Assembly (NCBI GenBank): GCA_963921825.1
Contig: OY997589.1
Coordinates: forward strand, 44,278,638-44,342,637
Source of the DNA: Erodium maritimum
Lineage: Eukaryota > Streptophyta > Magnoliopsida > Geraniales > Geraniaceae
DNA: 64,000 nt
Reading direction: 5' to 3'
Below the pieces are notes generated by a model. That model worked only from the letters and a program-made list of their open reading frames with translations. It was not told the DNA's origin and did no database searches. This document shows, piece by piece, positions 1-12,630 of the stretch. A program made the translations under genes and the position numbers. Positions within the stretch are counted from its first letter, which is position 1; each line of letters opens with the position of its first letter.

Positions 1-250
1 TTCTCGGTGAAGCGTGTCTGCCACTTTCTAATTCCAAACAGGCAATCATCCATGTGTTGCATACATGAAAGTGAATTAAATGAAATTTAATTTAATTTAA
101 AACAATACAAATAATTAATTTCAGGTTACCATATAGCTCACCTTGTCATGTGTCCGGCTGAGATTATGGTAGTACAATTAGTCCACTACACCGTAAAGTG
201 TTTTTGGGACCGCCTCTTTCAATAGGTTCTTCTTCTTCAGTAGTGGTCTC
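1..250 (-). pseudogene. DUF1985/Ulp1-type gene remnant, downstream exons (off left edge)
   Basis: Read on the minus strand, 250 to about 131 continues the frame that ends at 794 once the solo LTR at 251-793 is removed. It gives a Lys-rich stretch, then one in-frame stop, then a segment containing YYHNLSRTHDK with a GT donor-like step after it. After an AT-rich gap (about 62-130, likely intron), 60 down to 1 reads MQHMDDCLFGIRKW, which resembles the 'H-x-D-x-x-x-x-x-x-R' segment preceding the Ulp1 peptidase core in plant Ulp1-like transposon proteins. The peptidase core itself would lie left of the window. The family assignment rests mainly on the DUF1985 part at 23571-24755. Decayed by stops and insertions. 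Confidence 0.5.
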
Positions 251-793
251 TGTTGGAAAAATGTGGTTAAAATGTGATTTATGGTATTAAATGTGTTTTA
301 TGGTTTTAAATATGTTTTATGGTATTAAATATGATTTATTAGTTGGTTGGCTATGACCTCTTAATGGGAGGCTTTTATGGGATTGGCTACCCCATAAAAT
401 GATTTTCTTATCCCTATTAGAGAGCCTATATATACCAACCTACTAATTCATCTTGTATATACTAAACACACTTCAAACATACTTCTCATATCAAAAACCA
501 CCTCTTTCTCCCTCAATTATGTTTTCCATTCTTCCTTAGTCCTGGTGATTTCTCTACACGGAGTTGAGTTCGCAGACGTTAGTCGTTGTATCTTGGGAGA
601 CCGCTGCCCATACGGGGCAGTCAAGTGTCTTAAGGAGACAAGAGTACCTGGACTCGACTAAACCCGAATTTCCTAATCCGCAATCAGTATGTTAGCTGAT
701 TCGGTGAAGGTTATTTCTTATTTGTTATTTCAATTTGATATTCCGTTTATTTGAATTTTTTTATCGTCAATATACTAACCTATATTCCCTACA
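251..793 (+). repeat. Solo LTR (543 bp) inside the Ulp1-like gene
   Basis: The segment begins TGTTGGAAAA and ends CCTACA, that is TG...CA. It is flanked by GTCTC (246-250) and CTCTC (794-798), a 5-bp target duplication with one mismatch. A TATA box, TATATATA at 427-434, lies in a CCTATATATACC context and is followed by a plausible transcript leader, which sets the orientation as plus. No primer-binding site or internal coding sequence adjoins it, so it is a solo LTR left by LTR-LTR recombination. The superfamily cannot be decided from the LTR alone. Confidence 0.65.
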
Positions 794-1834
794 CTCTCAT
801 ATCCTTGTAAACATGGGTTTTGTTTAGATCAACTTTTTGAAGAGGGTCCAACTTCAATTTGTTTACTACAAGTCTCTTCTTCTTGTCCTTTCTTGATTCA
901 CCGTCCTCTTCGTTAACTGTTGGTATGCTGATTTCCTTATTTACTTCTTCTTCTCTCTCCTTCCTCTTCTTTGTTGATTCATGTTTCTTTGTGACATGTT
1001 TCTTTGTCACACGCTTCTTTTCAACATGAGGATTATGGACCTCTAGGTTCACTTCAACGGGCACTTCTTCTTACTTTTTCGCTTCAACTCCAACGGCCAC
1101 TCCTTGGTTCACTTTTTCTCCTTCAACATCTGCACCCTCTCCAGTGGGCACTTCTTGTTGGTTCACTTCCACTGCAGCGGCCACTTTAGTTTTTACAACA
1201 TCAATATCCTCTTCAACGGGTACTTCTACTTCTTGCTGTTGGTTCACATTTAAATCCATTCCAACGAGCACTTCTTCTTCTTCTTGTTTCACATTCACAT
1301 CCATTCCAACGGGAACTTCTTCTTCTTGTTGTTCACTTCAACTACAGCGGGAACTCCTTGGTTCACATCCTGGTTGTCTTGATTCACATGAACATCAATC
1401 AAATCCTCGAATATGGCCATGTCATCTTTGTTCTTCTGGTTGTCCTGCCCAGGCATTGATACTTCAGAAGATGTCCGGAAGTGGTTTGATGCATGATTGA
1501 ACGCATTATGCCGGTTAGACAGAGCTTCCATGATCGTATCAAATTATGTTTTTTGCACTGAGAGGAGCTGTGTCTTTAGCAGCTCAATTTGCTCCATGAC
1601 AACCTTCGAAAGTCCATCATCGGACTGTGGGTGTGACGTATGAACCTCTGGTGGCGTTGGGGGCACAACATGGATGGTCTCATCCTGAGGAAATAAAACT
1701 ACATAGCCTTGCTCCAACTTCTCAACCATGTTGTCCAACAACATATTCGAATGTTCTTTTTCGAGGTTCAGGAATTTTTCCATCCAAGTTTGCTTCTTTT
1801 CTTACTCAATGGGGACCAACAGACTTACTATTTC
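794..1834 (-). pseudogene. DUF1985/Ulp1-type gene remnant, low-complexity middle
   Basis: On the minus strand four overlapping open segments (1783-1544, 1531-1295, 1304-1071, 1064-794) form the charged middle of the Ulp1-like protein. They include a coiled-coil-like start (MEKFLNLEKEHSNML), repeated acidic and Val-rich blocks with NQ and VEV repeats, then Lys/Glu-rich stretches with KKHVTKKHESTKKRK. DNA of this part is a run of imperfect CTTCTTCT-rich repeats. A splice acceptor-like pyrimidine tract ending CAG lies just upstream (1835-1850), so this exon would begin at 1834. An in-frame TAA follows ten codons later and several frameshifts occur, so I call it a pseudogene. Such hypervariable middles between DUF1985 and the peptidase are usual for this family. 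Confidence 0.5.
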
Positions 1835-1878
1835 CTGAGCACAAAAAATAACGAATGAAATTAATATATGAAAATTTA

Positions 1879-2839
1879 TGTAAGAACCGCTCCCGGTCAA
1901 CGCCAGTCAAATCGGCGAAAAACAGGAAAATTTAAAAATTTGGGACAAACACTTAAATGAACCTAAATTTGACCCCGAGGGTCATACCGAACTTAAGTTG
2001 ACCCCGATATCGACCAAAGTGAGTTCTGGGGGACTCAGGCCAACTTTCTAACCAATTTGGTAAAGGTTGACTTTTTGTTGGAAAAGTCAACCGGTCAACG
2101 TTTTGGTCCAATCGAGGCTCGATTTGGATCCAAAAAGCTTAGCCGTCATTACAGCGGTCTTAGTTGAGCCGTTTCCTTATAGCCCATGAAGTTTCGTAAT
2201 TTCTTGGAAAATGGGCACGTTCGGGGCCCGAGACGGCCGAATTTCGCGAATCTGATAGAAAAATATCCACAAAGATATTTGTTTAGAGGGTGGGACCCAC
2301 TTGCCACATGTCACACAAGTGGTGGTGTTAGGTTTTATGAACAAAACTAAAGAAAATGAAAGATGATGGTAGTTTTGTACATATGGAAAAGTGGTGTGAT
2401 TTTGAAACAAACAAAAGGGAGATGGCAGAGTAGTGTTCGGCCATGTTCAAAAAAATAGAAAAAAAGAGAGTTTTAGAGAGAGAAAAGAAGAGAACAGAAG
2501 GAGTTGGGGGTTTTGTGATTTCTCGACGATCCAACCGACGGATCGTCTCAACGATAGAAGAACCGAGCTCCCATCGTCATTCCCTACGGTGAACATCTAT
2601 CCGATTTTCGTTTTGGTACGTTGAAAAGTTAGGCTTTGGGTTAAAACGTGTAGAATTTGGATGATTTGAGGTGTGGGGTTCGTTGGAGGCGTTTTGGAGC
2701 GAAAAATGATCGTTTTCCAGTGACCGGAATCTCGGTGGAGCTCCGGCCACCGTGTATGGTGGCTGCCAGAGTTGGGGGGGGGGGGGGTGGCTGGCCGAAG
2801 CTAGGGCCGGCCACCATGGTGGTGAACCGGCCCAAAACC
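1879..2839 (+). repeat. Gypsy 5' LTR, left part
   Basis: This part matches the start of the 3' LTR at 20593 onward with scattered substitutions. Its last 451 bp (2389-2839) recur almost identically at 13796-14247, so the LTR was not simply split: the bases at the break are present on both sides. The junction to copia sequence shares AACC with both partners (2836-2839). A run of about 14 G lies near 2777-2790. Confidence 0.85.
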
Positions 2840-4172
2840 AACTCGCAGCGGAAAATCAATGAAAACCAAGAGACGATTAAACCATGAAACAACTAACAAA
2901 GAATGGATTCACAAGAGAAAAATTCAGCACTATTTCTTACCAAAACAAGAACACCGGTTAACGAATGATTGGCTTGAGTCTCCAAGACGCCTACGTATCC
3001 ACATGGGAATCAAAGCCACGTAGTTCTTCTCTTTGAGGACTCAAGAACACAAAAATGGAGGTGGAAACTAGCCAAACCCGAAATGGCCATGGAAGAGGGA
3101 GAGAAAATGTGTTTCCTATTCTTGTCTTGTGTTTGTTATGTTGAAAAAAGATGACTTAAACATAACAAAACCCATACTTGTCCAACTAAAGGCATGGGAC
3201 AAGTATGGTGTCAAGTAAGGTGTAAATAGGACAAAGTATGGCAAGACAAGATTGGGTTAGGTGGTGAATCACAAACACCTTAATCCTTGTCTTGCTTACT
3301 TAGTACTAATTAATCAAGACTTGATTAATTAGTTCCATGGGCCTTGGTTGCATGGGCCTTTCATGGGCCTCTTGGAACATGGCCCGTGGCCATTTCCAAC
3401 GAGGTCCCGTGATTCGCTCATCGCCTCCATGCCTTCCATACCGGAAATGTCCAACATTATCCGACGCGATCAATCCCAAGACTCCAAGCCTTGTCTCGAT
3501 CCGTAAAGTCCTATTCACTTACGGGCACATGACCCAAAACCCAGTTTTGGTCATGTCCCGAGACAACTCCCTTTTGGCCATTCTCCATAAATGTGTCAAT
3601 GAGTTTCATCCTCCGATGTGACCCTTAGGTTTATGCATGTCAATAGATCAACGTAAAATCCAATTTTACTTGATCCTATTTAAGTGGCAACTAACGAGAC
3701 TTTAGTATTGCCTGACACTACATAACGAATCGACCCTGTCAATTCTAACCTTTCCGTCGTCCCTGTCATTATCCTTTTATCTCCGATATCCTGATTGAGA
3801 TAAGGCATAGAGCCGTCATCCTTATTATTCTCAATCACCGTTCCTTGATATGTGAGATGACTGAAGATATGATACCCAGTATCATGTGCATGGCCATGCT
3901 ATTCTTCCAGTCACTCTCGATCAAGTGGCGGAGAACCGATATCTTTCCCATACCTTAGTATGAGGGATAAATCCCCTAGCCGTCTTTCGTGTCACTCATG
4001 TAGCCCGTCCCCAAGCCAATCCTGGCCGTTATGGAAGCCCTGTTACGGACAACGTTAGGCTCAGGTCAAACTCAGTTGTTGACTACATAGCGATCACAAA
4101 GACTCCTTGGTCTAAGGATACATGACAAGCTACAAAACTGAATATGTTCATGACTTAATCTATGGCACATAT
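2836..4172 (-). repeat. Older copia LTR, left portion (interrupted by the younger copia)
   Basis: This is copia LTR sequence nearly identical to 4202-5538. It lacks the first 29 bp of the LTR as read on the plus strand and stops at CATAT (4168-4172), where the younger copia begins. The remaining 321 bp of the same LTR lie at 12636-12956. Added together (29 missing + 1337 + 321) they give 1687 bp, exactly the length of both LTRs of the younger copy. Confidence 0.9.
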
Positions 4173-5859
4173 TGTTGGGTCTGGAGGTAGGGTTGGAGAT
4201 GAACCAACTCACAGCGGAAAATCAATGAAAACCAAGAGACAATTAAAACCATGAAACAACTAACAAAGAATGGATTAACAAGAGAAAAATTCAGCACTAG
4301 TTCTTACCAAAACAAGAACACCGGTTAAAGAATGATTGGCTTGAGTCTCCAAGACGCCTACGTATCCACATGGGAATCAAAGCCACGTAGTTCTTCTCTT
4401 TGAGGACTCAAGAACACAAACATGGAGGTGGAAACTAGCCAAACCCGAAATGGTCATGGAAGAGGGAGAGAAAATGAGTTTCCTATTCTTGTCTTGTGTT
4501 TGTTATGTTGAAAAAAGATGACTTAAACATAACAAAACCCATACTTGTCCGACTAAAGGCATGGGACAAGTATGGTGTCAAGTAAGGTGTAAATAGGACA
4601 AGTATGGCAAGACAAGCTTGGGTTAGGTGGTGAATCACCAACAACTTAATCTTTGTCTTGCTTACTTAGTACTAATTAATCAAGACTTGATTAATTAGTT
4701 CCATGGGCCTTGGTTGCATGGGCCTTTCATGGGCCTCTTGGAACATGACCCGTGGCCATTTCTAACGAGGTCCCGTGATTCGCTCATCGCCTCCAAGCCT
4801 TCCATACCGGAAATGTCCAACATTATCCGACGCGATCAATCCCAAGACTCCAAGCCTTGTCTCGATCCGTAAAGTCCTATTCACTTACGAGCACATGACC
4901 CTAAACCCAGTTTTGGTCATGTCCCGAGACAACTCCCTTTTGGCCATTCTCCATAAATGTGTCAATGAGTTTCATCCTCCGGTGTGACCCTTAGGTTTAT
5001 GCATGTCAATAGATCAACGTAAAATCCCATTTTACTTGATCCTATTTAAGTGGCAACTAACGAGACTTTAGTATTGCCTGACACTACATAACGAATCGAC
5101 CCTGTCGATTCTAACCTTTCCGTCGTCCCTGTCATTATCCTTTTATCTTCGATATCCTGATTGAGATAAGTCATAGAGCCGTCATCCTTATTATTCTCAA
5201 TCACCGTTCCTTGATATGTGAGATGACTGAAGATATGATACCCAGTATCATGTGCATGGCCATGCTATTCTTCCAGTCACTCTCGATCAAGTGGCCGAGA
5301 ACCGATATCTTTCCCATACCTTAGTATGAGGGATAAATCCCTTAGTCGTCTTTCGTGTCACTCATGTAGCCCGTCCCCAAGCCAATCCTGGCCGTTATGG
5401 AAGCCCTGTTACGGACAACGTTAGGCTCAGGTCAAACTCAGTTGTTGACTACATAGCGATCACAAAGACTCCTTGTTCTAAGGATACATGACAAGCTACA
5501 ACACTGAATATGTTCATCACTTAATCTATGGCACATATTCAGGGCGGGTCGTCCAATATCATGTCCCACATGATATCTATGATCAGACTCCGGAATCTCA
5601 TTCCAATGACTAACAGAACGTAAGCCATAAAGAGCCATCTTTCATACTAGTCGCTTCTAGTAAAGCTTTGTTGACTAGGGACCCATCGAGTGTGATCTAT
5701 CTCGATCTATGGTTCTATTCGCATGGTGGGCATAGATCAGAGCACACATCGATATATTACTCCAACACATAAGTAATATAAAGCCACTTTAATTTTATTG
5801 CTAACGATGATATATACATTTGGACATTTAGGATTGAACTACGGGCACTAAGACTACCA
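4173..5859 (-). repeat. Copia 3' LTR (left)
   Basis: Length 1687 bp. On the plus strand it runs from TGTTGGGTCT to GACTACCA; the sister LTR ends GACTAACA, so the left copy has a base change at its outer TG (minus strand). It is bordered inside by the polypurine tract and outside by the CATAT duplication. Confidence 0.92.
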
Positions 5860-5876
5860 ATCTCCCACTTGCCCTA
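5860..5876 (-). other. Copia polypurine tract
   Basis: On the minus strand this reads TAGGGCAAGTGGGAGAT, the purine-rich primer for plus-strand synthesis, directly abutting the LTR. The same tract recurs next to the older copy's LTR near 12957-12974. Confidence 0.8.
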
Positions 5877-6008
5877 GTTCCAATCTAAACTCCAATATGT
5901 CCCCATCGACTTTACATGTCTAACATGTTCAGGCAGTGACACTGCCTTAGTCAAAGGGTTGGCTATGTTATCATCAGTTGCAATATCGGTTATCTTCACT
6001 TCACCTCA

Positions 6009-7434
6009 GTTCAGTATTTATCTGATGAGGTGGATACGCCGCAGTACATGTTTGGATTTGTTATGCGATCTAGGCTTTTAGCTTGCGCAATGGCCCTTGT
6101 GTTGTCGTAAAATGGATTCACCGGACTGGATGGGTTTTTAATTACACCCAGCCCTGCCATGAATTTCCAAATCCACATAGCCTCCTTAGCTGCCTCTGCA
6201 GCATCCATGTACTTGGCCTCTGTCGTAGATTCAGCAATGGTATCTTTCTTTACGCTTTCCCAGCTAAAGCTCTACCATTCAGCGTAAACACATATCCTGA
6301 TTGACTTCTAAAGTCATCTGGACTTGTCTTGGAAAACTAGCGTCTACTCATCCTTCGACGACTAGTTCAGCATCATCTTTCCCCCGGGTTAGAATGATAT
6401 CTACTGGTACAACATAAGGCTTACGAGACGTCTGGTCTCATACATGTCATGGCATATATGATCGATCCTGCCCCCAGGCGCATAGGATTCTCATCATCCT
6501 TTTCAGCTCATCAGGTGTCTTAGGACACTGAGTCTTGCTGAGATGAATGCCATGACTAGTGGGTAAGAGTCCTTTCTTTGAATCGAGCATTAAGAACCTA
6601 CTCAATGCCTTGTTCACATAGGTTCCCTGACTTAAATCCAAGACCCTCTTGGTGCGATCTCTACATATCTTAATCCTTAAGATATGAGAAGCATCGCCTA
6701 AGTCCTTTATTGAAAAACACTTCCTCAACCAAGCTTTAGTCTCGTGCAAGGTTGGGATGTCGTTTTCAATGAGAATCAGAAAGGTAATATTGCTCCCACT
6801 AGCCTTCTTATAAACGCAAGATTCATCCTCGTTCTTGATTAAGCCAAATCCAATTACAGCTTCATCAAAACGAAGGATCCAACTCCGAGAAGTTCGTTTC
6901 AATCCATAAATGGATTTCAACAACTTATAAATCTTTCCTTTATTCTTCGGATCGTCAAAACCTTTGGGCCGAGACATACAAACGTACTTAGTCAAATTTC
7001 CATTTAGGAAAGCGGTTTTGACATCCACTTGCCATATCTCGTAATTATGATACACAGTTATGTCAAGAAGAATTTTGATCGATTTTGACCATAGCCACTA
7101 AGGAGAAGGTTTCCTCATAGTCAATCCATTGGATCTGCCTATAACCTTTCGCCACCAGTTGAGCTTTGTAGGTCAGAGGGTTGCCGTCCATGTCCATCTT
7201 CACCTTGAAGATCCATTTGCATCCTATGGTCCTCACACCATTGATGGGATCAACCGGTTCCCAGACTCGGTTGTCCGACATGGATTGCATTTCCTCCCTC
7301 ATGGCTCCCAGCCATAACTCGGAGTTGGGCCCATCCACGACTTCCTGAAAGGTGGGTGGATCATCGTGATCCACCATGACTTCATTGTCACCTCCGGATA
7401 CCATATCTTGGAGGTGGAAGATTGATCCTTTCAA
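6009..7434 (-). pseudogene. Copia reverse transcriptase / RNase H, inactivated
   Basis: On the minus strand 7434-7063 gives the RT N-terminus (W..AM.EE, VR.IGCKWIFKVK, YKAQLVAKGY). Then 7055-6447 gives palm and thumb parts (QVDVKTAFLNGNL, YKLLKSIYGLKR, SIKDLGDASHILRIKI). At 6208-6011 a piece of RNase H region remains (AKEAMWIWKFMAGLGV, YDNTRAIAQAKS). The family's YVDD active site should follow SNITFLIL, but the sequence reads IENDI, so polymerase activity is lost. Frameshifts lie near 7060 and 6440, and the RNase H tail is out of frame. The same 3' lesions occur in the older copy at 13108-13941. Confidence 0.88.
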
Positions 7435-7522
7435 ATCGCCTTGGACCTTCCGGAATTGTAACAGGAATTGGTTCTTACTCTACGACAATCTCTGGCTCCT
7501 TTCTACTGGGTTGCCAATTGGT

Positions 7523-8759
7523 TTAGACAGATCTGTACCATCCTGAATTTCTTCGAGATGCACAGTCCTCCCAATGACGTCTTTGGAAACAAAACTTCTT
7601 TTCCATAAAGACCCCACCCCAAGCGACGAACACCATGTTCTCACTGGGATTGTAGAAATAGTATCCCCTTGTTGCTTTGGGATACCACACGAAGGTGCAT
7701 ATCTCAGATCTTGGTTCGAGCTTAGTCGAAACCAAATGTTTCACATAAGCCTCGCAACCACAAATCTTTAGGAAGGACAAAGCGGGCATCATCCCGTACC
7801 ATTTTTAAAATGGTGTCCCTTCCACACCATTCGTCGAAGCCCGATTCACTATGAATGCGGTCGTCTCTAGAGCAAAACCCCTAAAAGAGATTGGGAGATC
7901 AGTCCAACTAATCATGGAACAGACCATTGTCTAACAATGTCCGATTTCTCTGTTTGGCTACACCTTTCAACTACAGTGACCTAGGAGGAGTCCATTCCAA
8001 AAGGATCCCATTCTCTTTTAGATGATCTAATAACTCTGTGGTCAAGTATTTTCCACCTCGATCCAATCGAAGTGCCTTAATACCTTTGTCGAGCTGGTTT
8101 TCTACTATAGTCTTAAACTCTTTGAATTTATCAAAAGCTTCAGACTTATGTCTCACTGAATAGACATAACCATATTTACTGTAATCATCAGTAAATGTGA
8201 TAAAGTAGCTAAAACCCCTCCTGGCAAGTGAACTTATTGGTCTACACATATTCGAGTGTATCAGCCCCAATAATTCACCCGCCCTTTCATCGCGATCGAT
8301 AAAGGGCACTTTAGTCATTTTGCCCATCAAACAAACCTTGCACCTATCGATCGAATGGAATTCGAATGAACCTGAAAGCCCGCACTTCTGAAGTGCTGAT
8401 AGGCGCTTCTTGTTTATGCGACCCAAATTACAGTACCATAACAGAGTTAGGTTTAAATCGTTGGATTTAGACCTCTTGGTATTAACGGAATATATAGAAC
8501 TTGAGGCATTGTTACCCATATCTAATATGTACAATCCTCCAACCATGTCAGTACTGGTATAAAACATATCATTGCATAGAACATTGAAAACTCCATTTCC
8601 AATATTAACATTATATCCTTCCTTGTCAAACACGGATACAGATATAATATTCCTACTAAAAGTAGGTATGCAATATACATTATACAATAATAAGACAAGG
8701 CCTCTTGGCAAAGCAAGACTCATGGATCCTACAGCAGTTGCCACAACTCTGAGGTCCAT
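7523..8759 (-). pseudogene. Copia GAG-pre-integrase and integrase, inactivated
   Basis: On the minus strand 8759-7971 reads through the protease/integrase linker, the zinc-binding N-terminus (LLWYCNLGRINKKRL, then CKVCLMGKM) and the catalytic core. Where the family has H-T/S-D, this copy has HSNMCRP, so the first catalytic Asp is Asn. The second region (FTDDYSKYGYVY) and the end (LKENGILLEWTPP) are recognisable. A stop cuts it at 7971. At 7792-7523 the C-terminal segment with GYYFYNPSENMVFVA continues in another frame. The region is therefore non-functional, and about 180 bp between the pieces is decayed. Confidence 0.85.
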
Positions 8760-9388
8760 TTCGTGCTTTCCAAATCTCTCCTACTTTCAGCCACCATATA
8801 TTAGTGCATGTGTGAGATTCAGTCATGGTATCTAATACCCATGAATCTTTGGAAGTAGAGAGATGTAGCTCTATAGAGTTAATACCGAATGAAGGCACGA
8901 TCCCACCGCCCTTCCTTAGATCATCCAGGTTTCCTGATGAAGGCGCAGTCCTACTGCCCTTCTTCAGATCATCCAGGCTATTTGATGAAGGCGCAGTCCC
9001 ACTGCCCTTCTTCAGATCAGCCGTGAACTTCCTGTAATCCCGGTTCCAATGACCAGGCTGTTGGCAGTAGAAGCAGACATTCTCAGGTGTCTCATCATTC
9101 CTGCCAAGTGCGCATGGGCCCAGCCCTTGCCACTTCCAATTCCCTTGTTGACCATCAGAATATCCTTGGATCCCAGATCCCTGAGATATTCTTCTCAGCA
9201 GCTGATGACACTTCATGTAACTCCGATATGGTCTTAGAGACAGCCTTGTCAAGGACATATTCTTTGCGTTCAGACTTGAGGACTATCCTCAAAATTCTGT
9301 ACCAGTCCAAATAGTTTGTCCCATTTAGCTTGACCCTGTCAAGAATGGTTTTTAATGACAAACTATCAATGTTCGCTGAATTTGCCAT
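8680..9388 (-). pseudogene. Copia gag, truncated, with zinc knuckle and 16-residue repeats
   Basis: Translation starts at 9388 (MANSANIDSLSLK..., LNGTNYLDWYR), a typical copia gag N-terminus. After about 60 residues the UBN2-type core is missing and the frame shifts. From about 9230 the other frame gives the zinc knuckle CFYCQQPGHWNRDYRKF, where the last Cys of CX2CX4HX4C is Tyr. It is followed by about 2.7 tandem 16-residue repeats (DLKKGSGTAPSS type, 48-bp DNA unit at 8891-9022). The protease motif reads WVLDT followed by MTESH, so the D-T/S-G triad is broken. This cannot form a working capsid. Confidence 0.85.
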
Positions 9389-10930
9389 TTGATCTACAAC
9401 AGATAAAATTCAATCAGTAAACTGAATAAATTTTATGAAGATCAAGCTTAAACACCAACAATCAATTCTAAACCTTTAGAATCTGAAACCAAGATCCTTG
9501 ATTCACTCGATTAAGCTGAACTAATGCTCACCACTTAATCGAGCTATGTAGGTAGGACTCCATCCAATCACATCCAATGTGACTCTTGGCTAGGGTATGT
9601 ACTTATGTACACGACTTACCCTATCTGTTACCCTAGCTCAACCTCAGGCCGAGAATCGTAGTCGGGTCCACCAATTTTCAACTATGGCTCGTCACTATGT
9701 AGGTGCTCCGCTAATGCGCACGACACCCACATATGTCGTCCAAACCTACTACCCCGCTTCCCCATGGATGCTCCGCTAATGCGCACGACAACCATAGGAC
9801 GGGGAGGTAGTAAGGTGTTGATGATTGGGAGGTATCGGACATGACCCGCTTTTACTTGTCCAGTTGTGTTCAAAACTTTGGCACATCCTAGATGCGATAA
9901 GCACATCAACTACATTCCAAATGCAATGATGCCTCAAATTACATCCAATGTAATTCTTCCTTTGAACCCGTCAACTACATCCAATGCAATGACGGTTCTA
10001 AGGGTTCACACACAAGGATTAAAATTCCAATTTTATCTTTGCATGTGAGGTGATATGCTCGGTAAATAAAGTTAAGCATGCAATTCTAAAACACATAGAA
10101 TTAATCATGCATAAACTAAACCAAGAATAAAGCGATAAATGTGCACATAATAGCCCCCTAAACTAACTCCCACTAGCTTCTTGAGCTCCACCGACTCCAA
10201 GCCGATGCCAACACCCGAAAAGCCACCAAATGACCTTTTCGCCCTTTCTTCGTCTTGAGTAAAATATTACAATTTAATACACGACTCCCAGGTCGGGAAT
10301 AAATAAATATTACAAACAAGTGGTTCGACGACCACACCTTGAAAGAATAATTACACGTTAACTCTAACGGCTCGCAGGCCGTGAAAAGCGATAAATAATT
10401 AAATTGAGCTTGGGGCTATTATGTACACCATGCCAACATCACATCACACATCGTGTTATCAAACAAGCATGTTATCAAACATCATGTGATTTTCCGGTTT
10501 TAATTAATAGCCAAGTTTCGAAAATTTTTGATGCTCGGTTTATCGAAACCGTTCAAAAATGAAACTTTTGAACATTTGATCTTCGAGTTCGTCATGACGG
10601 TTCCAAACTCGTCATAACTAAAAAACGGTTTAGCCTCGGCATATACACCATCCAATGGTCATGCTTGGCCTAGCTCTGTCCAACGAAGCCCCGTTCGGTC
10701 CCGGTTTCGGCTCCCCGAGAGTCCCGCTCCCGAGACCTGAAAAATCAAATTTTTTTCAAAATTTCCAGATTTGAAATAATTTTCAAAAATTCATTTTACA
10801 TGCATTAAATCCATAAACAAGAATTTAGAACATGTTATCAAACAATTTAGCAAAACAACATGCCAAAAACGAAACTTTCAAGCAAAACCGAAACTTTGAA
10901 CACCGTCTTGTGAATCCCGAAGGTAGCACG
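9389..10930 (-). other. Copia leader, non-coding
   Basis: This is about 1.5 kb between primer site and gag start, with no convincing reading frame. It holds a short imperfect repeat with GCTCCGCTAATGCGCACGAC (near 9707 and 9769) and repeated CATCCAATG-type words around 9930-9990. It corresponds to the untranslated leader of the element. Confidence 0.7.
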
Positions 10931-10942
10931 GCTCTGATACCA
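10931..10942 (-). other. Copia primer-binding site (iMet tRNA)
   Basis: The minus strand reads TGGTATCAGAGC directly after the LTR end at 10944, complementary to the 3' end of plant initiator-Met tRNA. This fixes the minus orientation of the element. Confidence 0.92.
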
Positions 10943-10943
10943 C

Positions 10944-12630
10944 TGTTGGGTCTCGAGGTAGGGTTGGAGATGAACCAACTCGCAGCGGAAAATCAATGAA
11001 AACCAAGAGACAATTAAAACCATGAAACAACTAACAAAGAATGGATTAACAAGAGAAAAATTCAGCACTAGTTCTTACCAAAACAAGAACACCGGTTAAC
11101 GAATGATTGGCTTGAGTCTCCAAGACGCCTACGTATCCACATGGGAATCAAAGCCACGTAGTTCTTCTCTTTGAGGACTCAAGAACACAAACATGGAGGT
11201 GGAAACTAGCCAAACCCGAAATGGCCATGGAAGAGGGAGAGAAAATGAGTTTCCTATTCTTGTCTTGTGTTTGTTATGTTGAAAAAAGATGACTTAAACA
11301 TAACAAAACCCATACTTGTCCGACTAAAGGCATGGGACAAGTATGGTGTCAAGTAAGGTGTAAATAGGACAAGTATGGCAAGACAAGATTGGGTTAGGTG
11401 GTGAATCACCAACACCTTAATCTTTGTCTTGCTTACTTAGTACTAATTAATCAAGACTTGATTAATTAGTTCCATGGGCCTTGGTTGCATGGGCCTTTCA
11501 TGGGCCTCTTGGAACATGGCCCGTGGCCATTTCCAAAGAGGTCCCGTGATTCGCTCATCGCCTCCAAGCCTTCCATACCGGAAACGTCCAACATTATCCG
11601 ACGCGATCAATCCCAAGACTCCAAGCCTTGTCTTGATCCGTAAAGTCCTATTCACGTACGGGCACATGACCCAAAACCCAGTTTTGGTCATGTCCCGAGA
11701 CAACTCCCTTTTGTCCATTCTCCATAAATGTGTCAATGAGTTTCATCCTCCGGTGTGACCCTTAGGTTTATGCATGTCAATAGATCAACGTAAAATCTCA
11801 TTTTACTTGATCCTATTTAAGTGGCAACTAACGAGACTTTAGTATTTCCTGACACTGCATAACGAATCGGCCTTGTCGATTCTAACCTTTCCATCATCCC
11901 TGTCATTATCCTTTTATCTCCGATATCCTGATTGAGATAAGGCATAGAGTCGTCATCCTTATTATTCTCAATCACTGTTCCTTGATATGTGAGATGACTG
12001 AAGATATGATACCCAGTATCATGTGCATGGCCATGCTATTCTTTCAGTCACTCTCGATCAAGCGGTCGAGAACCGATATCTTTACCATACCTCAGTATGA
12101 GGGATAAATCCCTTAGCCGCCTTTCGTGTCACTCATGTAGCCCGTCCCCAAGCCAATCCTGGCCGTTATGGAAGCCCTGTTACGGACAACGTTAGGCTCA
12201 GGTCAAACTCAGTTGTTGACTACATAGCGATCACAAAGACTCCTTGGTCTAAGGATACATGACAAGCTACGACACTGAATATGTTCATCACTTAATCTAT
12301 GGCACATATTCAGGGCGGGTCATCCAATATCATGTCCCACATGATATCTATGATCAGACTCCGGAATCCCATTCCAATGACTAACAGAACGTAAGCCATA
12401 AAGAGTCATCTTTCATACTAGTCGCTTCTAGTGCAGCTTTGTTGACTAGGGACCCATCGAGTGTGATCTATCTCGATCTATGGTTCTATTCGCATGGTGG
12501 GCATAGATCAGAGCACACATCGATATATTACTCCAACACATAAGTAATATAAAGCCGCTTTAATTTTATTGCTAACGATGATATATACATTTGGACATTT
12601 AGGATTGAACTACGGGCACTAAGACTAACA
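10944..12630 (-). repeat. Copia 5' LTR (right)
   Basis: Length 1687 bp, plus-strand TGTTGGGTCT to GACTAACA, same length as the left LTR. Bordered by the primer site at 10931-10942 and by the CATAT duplication at 12631-12635. Confidence 0.92.

Larger units (their letters stand above)
4173..12630 (-). mobile_element. Ty1/copia element, complete but coding-defective
   Basis: Two 1687-bp LTRs (4173-5859 and 10944-12630) enclose 5084 bp read on the minus strand. The element is flanked by a perfect 5-bp duplication CATAT (4168-4172 and 12631-12635). The order on the minus strand is 5' LTR (right), primer site, non-coding leader, gag with zinc knuckle, protease remnant, integrase, RT, RNase H remnant, polypurine tract, 3' LTR (left). 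All coding segments carry frameshifts or lost catalytic residues, yet the LTRs differ little (three substitutions in the first 170 bp). That suggests recent mobilisation in trans. It sits in the LTR of an older copy of the same family, in the same orientation. Confidence 0.92.

Noticed and set aside
9597..9909. Open frames in the copia leader (60 and 75 codons)
   Set aside because: No gag or other similarity, overlapping on both strands, within the expected untranslated leader.
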